Source of the DNA: Acanthaster planci
Taxonomy: Eukaryota > Echinodermata > Asteroidea > Valvatida > Acanthasteridae
Assembly (NCBI RefSeq): GCF_001949145.1
Contig: NW_019091480.1
Span: 666,266 to 693,155 of the forward strand
DNA: 26,890 bases
Direction: 5' to 3'
Shown: positions 1 to 7,520 of the stretch, in pieces
How positions within the stretch are numbered: position 1 is the first letter of the stretch
How the letters are laid out: every line of letters starts with the position of its first letter
Program-made: the position numbers and the translations under genes
Notes under the pieces: generated by a model
What the model was told of the DNA's origin: nothing
What the model saw: the letters and a program-made list of their open reading frames with translations, nothing else
Databases searched by the model: none

Positions 1-1
1 G

Positions 2-364
2 CTGAAATGGGAACTTCGCATTGATTTGTGGGGCTGGGACAATAACACTGCATGGGCCAAGTATAAAGATTTCACGATTACTGGTGCAAAGTATACCCTG
101 ACATTCAGCACTTACAATGTCGACAGCACAGCCGGTGACGCTCTTAAAGAACACAACTGTATGTCCTTCAGCACAGCAGACAATGAAAATGACACTTGGA
201 ACAAGAATTGTGCGAAAAAATTTCAAGGTGCCTGGTGGTTTCAGAAATGCTCCGATTCTCACTTGAATGGCAAATATTTCCCGAATGTACAAACAAACCA
301 CCACCAAGGAATCTCATGGGCTCAGTGGTTAGGGGAGAGCGTTTCTCTCAAAAATGCAGCATGA
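2..364 (+). CDS. Fibrinogen-related protein (gene A), 3' part only, C-terminus frameshifted
   Basis: This is the C-terminal half of a fibrinogen C-terminal (FReD) domain, 120 codons entering from the left edge in frame. Visible hallmarks are a Trp-rich stretch (LWGWDNN), a calcium-loop-like DNEND, NCAKKFQGAWWFQKC with the conserved Cys pair, and SHLNG. It aligns without gaps to gene B with an offset of 5633 bases. Near position 351 one base is missing relative to gene B, so the frame changes to SLKNAA and stops at 362-364. The conserved end of the fold (C-x-MK-x-REL in gene B) is then lost, although it is still encoded in another frame up to about 393. FReD proteins are typically secreted and bind acetylated sugars or other ligands, often in innate immunity. 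The gene may be a recent pseudogene, a truncated functional copy, or carry a sequencing error. The domain call is firm; functional status is open. Confidence 0.82.
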   Translation: MKWELRIDLWGWDNNTAWAKYKDFTITGAKYTLTFSTYNVDSTAGDALKEHNCMSFSTADNENDTWNKNCAKKFQGAWWFQKCSDSHLNGKYFPNVQTNHHQGISWAQWLGESVSLKNAA

Positions 365-403
365 AGATGCGGGAATTAAATAACAATTCTTAGCTAATTC
401 GAT

Positions 404-1055
404 CAGTGTTGATGGAAAGGGGATAGTTTCTGGTCAAAATTGGTTGTATATAACGCATCATTGTTAAAAGCAAACAGCCCGCTGCAAAATTAAATTCAGT
501 GCATACGAATTGATCAACTGCAGAACGAACTACAGGTTCAACTTTTTTTGGAATTTATATGATCAATTAAGCATTGTAAAGTTTCTCTTTTGGCGTTAAA
601 GTAATCGTTTATTGTATGCTTATAACTGTCATAGCGTGCGGCTTTATAGTAAGATGTATTATTACAGATATTTAAACTGAACTGACACCTATAAGTTACT
701 TCTAGAATGTACCAACAATTATATATGCGGGGATATAGGCGTAAGGTTGCATGTCGTTGCTAACGTTTCTTTAAACAAAATGTCGACATTACTTAAGATA
801 TATGTTAGAAATGCCACTTTCGAAAGCACTTGAGGCCACTTTGAGGAATTTTATTTTGATGGTTAAAGCGAGCATTTTATGCAAACAACGTATACTGAAA
901 CAAGGCGGGTCGAGGGCTCAATTTATTTCCTAATTGGGTTCATCGATCGATGTGTGGTCCTTGACCAACCGATGGGTGATACACTCGATCTTTTAAGGGC
1001 GTAGTATATGGAAATGAAAGTGCGGAGTTTAAATATAGCTAATGTGTTCATGTCA
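404..1055 (+). repeat. 3' flank of gene A, copy 1 of a tandem segmental duplication
   Basis: This non-coding stretch aligns with 6385-7520 downstream of gene B. Clear anchors include TTAGAAATGCCACTTTC, GAGGCCACTTTGAGGAATTT, TTTATTTCCTAATT and GGAAATGAAAGTGC, present in the same order in both copies. Identity is visibly lower than in the adjacent coding ends. Copy 2 is longer because of extra sequence near 6025-6385 and 6510-7020. It shows that the duplication unit extended well past the coding region. No gene is seen here. Confidence 0.85.
489..494 (+). terminator. Possible poly(A) signal of gene A (ATTAAA)
   Basis: ATTAAA lies about 125 bases after the gene A stop and sits in a stretch that aligns with the ATTAAA at 6498-6503 after gene B. 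Conservation in both copies is the only support; no transcript end can be seen. Confidence 0.3.
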
Positions 1056-1099
1056 GCACCGTGATGAGAATACAGACAAGAATATAATATGAAAGCAGT

Positions 1100-1645
1100 G
1101 TTCTGAAATGTGTATTTGCTGAGCTTTCGGTAACTGAGTACCTTCTTCAGGCCAAACACATTCAGTTCTGAATGAACGCAGAAAGGTCCACGTTCCCCTG
1201 GATGCAGCGTTCCAAGTTCGAAAATGACGCGCTGCTCCTGTTCCTTACGCTGTACATCAGATGACGCTTTCCGTAGGATGCAGACGCTTACGTCACCGAG
1301 AGTATGTGGCGGCGCACAAGTGCTGCGCAACAGTGAGACCAGGTGTTTGTTGGCGCACACTGTGCAAGTGGTCTGCGAAGTGGTCACCAAGGCGACGCTT
1401 GGTCTCTCCGACGTACAGTTTACCACAGGGACGACATGTAATGCAATAACCCACATTACTTGTAATGCAAGTATGATCCCGGCGTATACTGTAGCTACCG
1501 TGGGGGCCGACGACCGACGAAGCTGTTAACCAAGTAGGGGCAGGTCGCAGGACCTGGTTTTGTATCGGGGATATGTATTCGTACAAAGCCCTGCACGCTT
1601 GAGCTGCACGGCCTATCCTAACTTTTTTTCCGAATAAAATCAAAA
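1100..1645 (-). mobile_element. Penelope-like retroelement fragment with a frameshifted GIY-YIG domain
   Basis: On the minus strand, frame one (about 1500 down to 1310) reads SYSIRRDHTC, then NVGYCITCRPCGKLYVGET, RRLGDHFADHL and VAQHL. A second frame (about 1306 down to 1196) continues HTLGDVSVCILRK and RVIFELGTLHPG. Together these follow the order of the C-terminal GIY-YIG endonuclease domain of Penelope-like elements: Cys-x2-Cys, YVGET with RR, DH, then the GTL-x-P ending. The switch of frame near 1306-1316 shows decay. No reverse transcriptase is seen further 5' on this strand, so only the 3' end remains. A CTGAAGAAGG-type stretch near 1145, just after the domain, is also usual for these elements. 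It abuts the end of the duplicated flank near 1055. Exact boundaries are uncertain. Confidence 0.72.
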
Positions 1646-2042
1646 CATCCGTCCTTCACTCTGAACGCACCAAGCCGCATTTATCAAACGACCTTAGTCT
1701 CCTTCATCGCCTCGTTCTCTAGCGGCAACTCCATCGTCAGCCTGATCTGTATCCCGTTGGCGTGCGCTCCGGCACGATGGGTTCGAAGAAGTAAGGCTCT
1801 GAGCCTCGAACCTGGGGCAGTCTACATGTAACTCTAACTCCAAAGCATAAGAAAAACGCGGAGCACTGATGATCAGTAATGTAGGCACAAAGTAAGAAAA
1901 AACGGTGCTCATCGGTTTGTTGAGGTGCTGAATTTTCGGCCCCACTAGGCCTTCATCGGAGCTGTGGGGGAACTAGTGATTTGATTGCGGATAAGTCCAC
2001 TTTCAAACCGTTGGGCGTCAGTGTTCCAATCCGGAATGTGAT
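1646..2042. other. Spacer with no recognised gene
   Basis: No coding signal could be supported. A minus-strand reading frame at 1694-1945 looks like chance sequence, with no recognisable domain. The stretch may be part of the degraded retroelement next to it, but nothing in it proves that. Confidence 0.4.
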
Positions 2043-2135
2043 GCACCGTGATCAGAAAATCGAGCACTGAGTGCTCTGATCTTTTCAGAGCACCGATTTG
2101 ATATTATATTCTCGTCGATTTTCTGATTACGGTGC
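2043..2135. repeat. Nested foldback (two hairpins, one inside the other)
   Basis: The outer arms are 21 bases (2043-2063 and 2115-2135), complementary with one mismatch. Inside them a second pair of 9-base arms (2071-2079 GTGCTCTGA and 2085-2093 TCAGAGCAC) forms a perfect hairpin with a 5-base loop. The whole is 93 bases. It resembles a foldback or MITE-like element, but I saw no clear target-site duplication and no second copy in the window. Confidence 0.7.
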
Positions 2136-2319
2136 TACGCAGCCCTTCCATATTTCTCTGATCTACTATCTGCTGCGAATTTTGTCGATCACCGTCGGAT
2201 AGGGTCCATCTGATATCCAAGCCTCACCTCGATTGTTAGACAGCTTGCCCACTTCATTACCTGCAGCTGTGGAGACAGGTACGAGGTATGAACTGTTTTT
2301 TTTTTCGTACACACGTGGA

Positions 2320-2560
2320 TAATGGATTCCCATCCACCTGTAAACAGTGAATTTCTCAAAATATTAAATCTCTCGCCCAGTGAACAGAATTTCCAGTCCC
2401 ATCGGCAATTAGATATGGGTTGTTGCTTAGTAACATCATATACCACACGGACTGCCCATTTTATTAGAACCCGTGAATTAACATTTGAATTGAGCCAAGA
2501 GTAAAACGTTCACAGGTAATCATGACTGCGTGTGCAAACCATATACTGAGCTTTACGGAA
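2320..2560 (+). repeat. Unidentified interspersed repeat, copy 1
   Basis: It shares ordered blocks with 3521-3840: GCAATTAGATATGGGT, GTTGCTTAGTAAC, GCCCATTTTATT, TTTGAATTG, AAAACGTTCA, GGTAAT and CATGACTGCG. The two copies lie about 1.2 kb apart in the same orientation and differ by indels. No coding capacity or terminal structure is obvious. Confidence 0.75.
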
Positions 2561-2745
2561 CCATTTGAGTAGACGGGAGGCATACATGTAGGTTTCATTT
2601 CTGACAAACGGTTCAGCTTGTTATATCAGCCGTGCGAAGCATACTGATTATCGTCGACTTTTTCCAAATTAATTCACCAATTTCAGCTAAATTTGCTCAG
2701 AATTTAGCTTTTCCGGAATCTCATATGTAGTGACTAGCATTTTGC

Positions 2746-2983
2746 CCAGTGGTCACCTAATGGTCACTAGTGGTCATTTTCAAAATTACAACATGATTTT
2801 TCTTCCACAACCTTGGTCCAATTATTGTCAAACTTGGTCAGTGGCATGTTTGGACAAAACTTCATAAAAGTTGTTCACAGAACTTGGTCAGTGGTCACCT
2901 TGCGGTATAGTGGCCATTTTCTTCAAAATTACAGATTTGTTCTTCTTCCACAGGCTTGGTCCAATCATTGACCAGCTTGGTCT
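2746..2983 (+). repeat. Diverged tandem repeat, two units of about 95 bases
   Basis: Unit 1 (about 2746-2839) and unit 2 (about 2889-2983) share CAGTGGTCACCT, TGGTCATTTT or TGGCCATTTT, CAAAATTACA, TTCTTCCACA, CTTGGTCCAAT and a final CTTGGTC. The short motif TGGTCA or TTGGTC recurs many times, so the region may have grown by slippage of a smaller unit. No coding role is seen. Confidence 0.7.
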
Positions 2984-3520
2984 CCTATACCCTAGGACTC
3001 CCAAGTTAGGTTCCCTCCTTAGTTAGCCTATGGGTCTTCTCTACCCCTTGGCACCCAGCTGTTCACTCTCCAACTGCCAACTCCAACTGACACCCTTGAG
3101 TAAGCACACACTCAGGTCATGCAGTACCAGGATCCAGTGCAGCATCCATTGTTCCCGCCTTCACTGTTCCCGCCTCAACGCTTCACCGAGCTACTTCCTA
3201 CATCTGGATCCCTCTCTACACCATATAAGCTCCACTCCCACTTAAAATCCTGCAGTCTCCTGAGGATGGACAGAGTGTTTTGTGACAGTGAGCTATTACC
3301 TCCGCAGTAAGGATCGCCATTCATTAACCCGGTTATTTTTTAATGTAAAAAAATCAGCTTTTTCAAGCTTTAGACCTAATGTGAATATTGGGTCCAGAGA
3401 AATAATATTTCAGGTACACATCTGCGAATACATGGTAACCTCAACTTCTCTTTGCTGTCACTTAGTATGAAACGGTCTTTGGAAATGGCCACGGAATTAA
3501 AACTATCTACAGTGTTGTTA
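2984..3520. other. Spacer with no recognised gene
   Basis: C- and T-rich sequence from about 2984 to 3260, with a duplicated GTTCCCGCCT (about 3150-3175) and a TATAAGCTCC-type stretch near 3223 followed by CTGAGGATGGACAGAG. The last arrangement resembles non-coding terminal parts of Penelope-like elements, but this is an impression only. The short reading frames here carry no recognisable domain. Confidence 0.35.
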
Positions 3521-3840
3521 CAGCCGATTTCATAATAACGATTGTATCTCAATAGTCTCGTCCAGCGAACAAAATTTAATTTGATTGCCGTTTGTGCTCT
3601 TAACTTTGCAAGAATTAATTTTCTTTTCCGTCTCATTGGTATTCTTCCTGTAAAGCAATTAGATGTGGGTCGTTGCTTAGTAACGCTATCAAAGATCATC
3701 TTGCGCGCTATACGATTTTTGAACACTATTATATTCCAGGAAGAATGCCCATTTTATTGGCACATGTGAAATTTGAATTGGGTCAAGAATAAAACGTTCA
3801 TTGGTAATGCATGACTGCGAATGCTTAACTACTAAGCTGT
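3521..3840 (+). repeat. Unidentified interspersed repeat, copy 2
   Basis: Counterpart of 2320-2560, with the same ordered blocks (GCAATTAGATGTGGGT, GTTGCTTAGTAAC, GCCCATTTTATT, TTTGAATTG, AAAACGTTCA, CATGACTGCG). This copy is longer through extra sequence in its middle. Confidence 0.75.
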
Positions 3841-4926
3841 ACAAAATCTCATGGTGGACAGTGTCATAGGTGGTCGATCCACGGGAACAACAAGTGTGAT
3901 ATTACAATTGATGTGCGGCATGTGCTGTTTCAACTCCGCGCATCGTGCTATTTCGTGCTGAAAGCAAAACTTGCAAAATCTCAACCTCCGCAGATAATGA
4001 GGCAATGTTATATTCATGCAAGGTCATCTGAAGGTGTGCTCTAAATAAAAAGCAAAACAAGCAAACAAACTACCAAAACGAGCTTAACACGGAACATCGC
4101 TTTAAATTTAAATTGTGTAATTTAAAAAGAGAGAAATATATAGTATTTGTAACAAACTGGTTTTCAGAGAAATTGAGGACTCATGAAGCACGAGGTTTTT
4201 TCCCGACTGGCTGAATTTCAAGACACGAAATCCCGGTCAAAAATATTGACAAGGTTGAACAGCAGGCGAGAAGAGACGACATGAATGTTAATATGAACAA
4301 CAATTGTGGTCATAGCAGAAACAGTGATTTCAAAGCATTTTGCTCGCCTCCATGAGCATAGCTAGGCGCATGCACAGCGGAACTCTAATAACACGCGGGT
4401 CTCCGTCGTGGTCAGAGCTACCAGCGCGACGCGCGCTGTCCATCCTCGTACCCATCAAGGTTACACGATTACATTGCTGAGGACATGACACATCAACTGT
4501 ATGCGCTCGATCGAAAATGATACATGTGTGCTTGTAGCATACCAAGTGGTCATTTTGCTACCAATTAAATTTCTAATGACCGTGGTATAATGATTCTGCC
4601 TGTGTGGAAACTAATACAGTACTGTCAAACGGTTCAGATTTTTTAGTCTCAGTGTAGAGATTCATAGACACTGAAGGTGTATTGATGTGAAATTAGGAAC
4701 TGACCAATCCTGAAACAATATAACGTATTATGCACGACCGGTATGATACAAATGCATGCACGACCAATCAGCATCTGCGTGTTGATACGTGGGCAGTTAA
4801 GGAAGACAGCAACTAGGCTGCACCTTCGGGTGATCTAAACCTCGTTTATTTCTTACCTTGTAAACATTGCATAAAGACTAGATGTGAAAGAAAACGCCAA
4901 GCACCAGCCAGGGAACATAGTGCTCG
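3841..4926. other. Upstream region of gene B, no gene seen
   Basis: About 1.1 kb before gene B. It is A/T-rich with no supported coding frame. The sequence just before gene B contains an in-frame stop at 4918-4920, so the gene B frame cannot extend further upstream without splicing. A CATAAAG near 4869 could be a weak TATA-like element, but it is not distinctive. Confidence 0.4.
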
Positions 4927-4981
4927 TTGAAAGACTATACTAGAGTGAAGAAGCTGATTTTGCTTCGTGTTCGTCACCTCA

Positions 4982-5029
4982 ATGTACATGTACCTCAAAT
5001 GGCTTTCGTCGTACTTGCGCTACTGTTGA
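4982..5029 (+). promoter_or_regulatory. Short upstream ORF overlapping the gene B start
   Basis: A 15-codon frame starts at the ATG at 4982 (MYMYLKWLSS...) and ends at TGA 5027-5029. It overlaps the likely gene B start at 4999 in a different frame. Its ATGs come from a copy of the common TACATG motif. If the mRNA starts upstream of 4982 it could reduce initiation at gene B. The transcript start is unknown. Confidence 0.3.
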
Positions 5030-6024
5030 TCTTGATGCCAAGTGCATCCCAAGCATCAGGCTTTGAAGTTCCTTGTGATGGATTGTGCCAGGAACTCAAA
5101 CTGTTCAGAGCTGACAACGTGGCCCTTGTGAATTCTGTGTACCAGACGAAAACAGTGTCCTCTCCAGTCCTCTGTGGCCGAGAATGCAGCATGGACCCAG
5201 ACTGCAAGTCCGTTAACTACCACAGATGCAAGAAACTCTGTCAACTGAGCAATGTCACGCGTGACGAGTCACCTCAAGATTTTTTGGAAGATCAGGGCAG
5301 CGCGTATTTTGATACAGATGAGCAGACACCTGTCTTTGGGTTGGCTCGTAATGACTCTTGCCGTCACCGAAGTTGCAAGCAGCTCTTTGAAGCAGGCTTC
5401 TCCTCCAGTGGTGTCTACACTATTCAACCGGACGGATTTGATGGGTGCGGTCTGCGTGTTTACTGTGACATGGAAACTGACGGCGGGGGATGGATCGTGT
5501 TTCAGAGGAGACAAGACGGCAGCGTGGACTTCTACCGTAACTGGACAGACTACCAGGCTGGCTTTGGCGATCTGCTCGGTGAATTCTGGCTGGGCAATGA
5601 TAATTTGGTGAGTCTCACATCCGAGAAATCACAGCTGAAATGGGAACTTCGCATTGATTTGTGGGGCTGGGACAATAACACTGCATGGGCCAAGTATGAA
5701 GATTTCGCGATTTCTGGTGCAAAGTACACTCTATCATTCATCACTTACGATGTCAACAGCACAGCCGGTGACGCTCTGACAAGACACAACGGGAGATCCT
5801 TCACCACAATGGACAATGACAATGACACCTGGAAATATAACTGCGCAAAAAAATTCCAAGGTGCCTGGTGGTTTCAGAAATGCTCCGATTCTCACTTGAA
5901 TGGCAAATATTTCCCGAATGTACAAACAAACCACAACCATGGAATCTCATGGGCTCAGTGGTTAGGGGAGAGCGTTTCTCTCAAAGAATGTAATATGAAG
6001 ATACGGGAATTAGCGGTGGTTTAA
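4999..6024 (+). CDS. Secreted PAN-fibrinogen-domain protein (gene B), single exon
   Basis: A 341-residue protein in one uninterrupted exon. The start is the first in-frame ATG (4999); the frame can be read upstream to a TTG at 4927, but that is not a plausible eukaryotic start. Residues 1-20 are a signal peptide (MAFVVLALLLILMPSASQAS). Residues about 25-105 form a Cys-rich PAN/apple-like module (C26, C30, C59, C63, C69, C77, C81). Residues about 118-337 are a fibrinogen C-terminal domain: SGVYTIQPDGF, VYCDMETDGGGW, FYRNW, GEFWLGN, a DNDND calcium loop at 272-276, and NCAKKFQGAWWFQKC with C282 and C295. Extra cysteines are C121, C150 and C331. Several N-glycosylation sequons are present (for example N85, N181, N275). 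Family knowledge suggests a secreted lectin, possibly in innate recognition; the ligand is unknown. Paralogous to gene A. Confidence 0.9.
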   Translation: MAFVVLALLLILMPSASQASGFEVPCDGLCQELKLFRADNVALVNSVYQTKTVSSPVLCGRECSMDPDCKSVNYHRCKKLCQLSNVTRDESPQDFLEDQGSAYFDTDEQTPVFGLARNDSCRHRSCKQLFEAGFSSSGVYTIQPDGFDGCGLRVYCDMETDGGGWIVFQRRQDGSVDFYRNWTDYQAGFGDLLGEFWLGNDNLVSLTSEKSQLKWELRIDLWGWDNNTAWAKYEDFAISGAKYTLSFITYDVNSTAGDALTRHNGRSFTTMDNDNDTWKYNCAKKFQGAWWFQKCSDSHLNGKYFPNVQTNHNHGISWAQWLGESVSLKECNMKIRELAVV

Positions 6025-6497
6025 TTTTTTGCCGAAAAATTTGGGGATGGGGAAAGATGGGGGATGACCTGCTTGGCCATGAAAATTTGAAAAGCGGGGG
6101 GGGGGACTCCACTACACAGAGTTCGATGTTCATGATATTGATTTACTTGTAATAATTATGTATTCAGAGTTGTACATTAATGACTTTTAAAAAATTGTTT
6201 CCCCTTTTGAGTGATATTGAATGCAATTTAGTCAATGGAAGTCTGAATAATCAGTTTTTAATTTTTACTCACCAAAAAGGTTGGGGGATTGATTCAGCCC
6301 AGCCATTCACCTTAAAAAGTGGTGACATATACCCCCACCCCTCGGGATTAACACACATGGGAATTAGACATCAATCATTTCTACTCAGTATTCATGTTGA
6401 ATGGAAGGGGACAGTTCAGAAGGATTTGGATAATTTGGTCGAAATTAATTTGTATAATACATCATCGTTGCAAACAAATGCGTAGCTCGGCTACAGA

Positions 6498-6503
6498 ATT
6501 AAA
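6498..6503 (+). terminator. Possible poly(A) signal of gene B (ATTAAA)
   Basis: ATTAAA lies about 475 bases after the gene B stop, in a block (GAATTAAATTCA) conserved after gene A. I saw no AATAAA closer to the stop. Confidence 0.35.
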
Positions 6504-6634
6504 TTCACGTCTTTTTTTGTTCAAGAATTTTAAAGCTTTTATACTTGTGCAGTAGATATCTTAAAGTGCTAGGGACAATTTTGCAAGTGCAGAGTGTCCA
6601 CATAAGAAGTTTACGGAGATAAGAAATTACTTTA

Positions 6635-6760
6635 ATGGCAAAACTACTTTTGGGAAAGACACTATCTCTAGAAAGGGCAGAATGCCCTCTTTGCAATGGT
6701 GAACAGCTTGTAATGTTACTGACAGAGATGAACAAACTGGACCGGTGTCAAGGGTGCTGA
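6635..6760 (+). other. Small ORF with two CxxC pairs, not recognised
   Basis: 41 codons starting MAKLLLGK, with CPLC at residues 17-20 and CQGC at 38-41, ending at TGA. It lies in the insert that distinguishes the gene B flank from the gene A flank. It could be a decayed exon or transposon remnant, or chance. I do not recognise it and saw no splice signals that make it part of a gene. Confidence 0.15.
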
Positions 6761-7520
6761 AATTGGCACTGTGAGAAGTTTGCATGTTTGATTAACAAGG
6801 CTCAACCATGCAAGTGTGCGGAATACAAATGCCTTTGCTTTAGAATACATTCTTGAAAACAAGGAATGTACCTAAATCTATCTAATCCGCTTTGTTTTCG
6901 CTACTTCCTCATAAGTTTAATGTGCTGTGCCCTGTATTGCGGAAATAACCACCATTCCTGTCAATGCACATCCGACATTTTTATGTATTTTTTTATCTCT
7001 GTATACATTTCATGTGGACGCCCTGTATATGATCAATTGGCTTTGTACATGTAAATTTTGGGCGGGACGGTAGAGTAACCGTTCATTGCGATGCAGCTTT
7101 ATGTTAAGATATAGGATTACTGAATATTATTTGAATTGCACTGAAACCTATTAGTTACTTCTCGAATGGGTAAAGAATTATAAATACAGGAATTTAGGTG
7201 TAGCTTACATGTCGTTGCAAACATTTCTTTACACAAATGTCAACATTATTTAAGAAATATATTAGAAATGCCACTTTCAACAGCACCTGAGGCCACTTTG
7301 AGGAATTTATTTTGAAGTTTGAAACAAACACTTTATGCAAACAATATACTCTTGATTGAAAGAAGGAAGATCGAGGGTTCCATTTATTTCCTAATTAGGT
7401 TCGTCGATTGATTTGTGGTCCTTGACTGCAACTGTAGCTGGTGATACGCTCGATCTGTCCAGGGCATAGTGAATGGAAATGAAAGTGCAGAGATTATATA
7501 TAGCTAGTGTGTGTTCATTT

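Larger units (their letters stand above)
6025..7520 (+). repeat. 3' flank of gene B, copy 2 of the tandem duplication, with extra inserts
   Basis: Segments 6385-6505 and about 7025-7520 match the gene A flank (404-500 and about 545-1055). About 360 bases after the stop (6025-6385) and about 500 bases (6510-7020) have no counterpart in copy 1, so they were inserted here or lost there. The first contains a run of ten G (6096-6105). The second holds a small plus-strand frame with two CxxC pairs (6635-6760). Beyond that no gene is seen. Confidence 0.8.

Noticed and set aside
1770-1800. tRNA-like GGGTTCGAAG near 1779
   Set aside because: No acceptor stem or D and anticodon arms could be paired around it; no tRNA was found elsewhere.
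4927-4998. Extended N-terminus of gene B from a TTG at 4927
   Set aside because: No ATG occurs in frame before 4999, and starting at 4999 places a typical signal peptide exactly at the N-terminus.
6096-6105. G runs of 10-11 bases (also 9574-9584 and 18456-18465) as G-quadruplexes
   Set aside because: Each is one uninterrupted homopolymer, without the separated runs of a clear quadruplex; simple slippage is enough.
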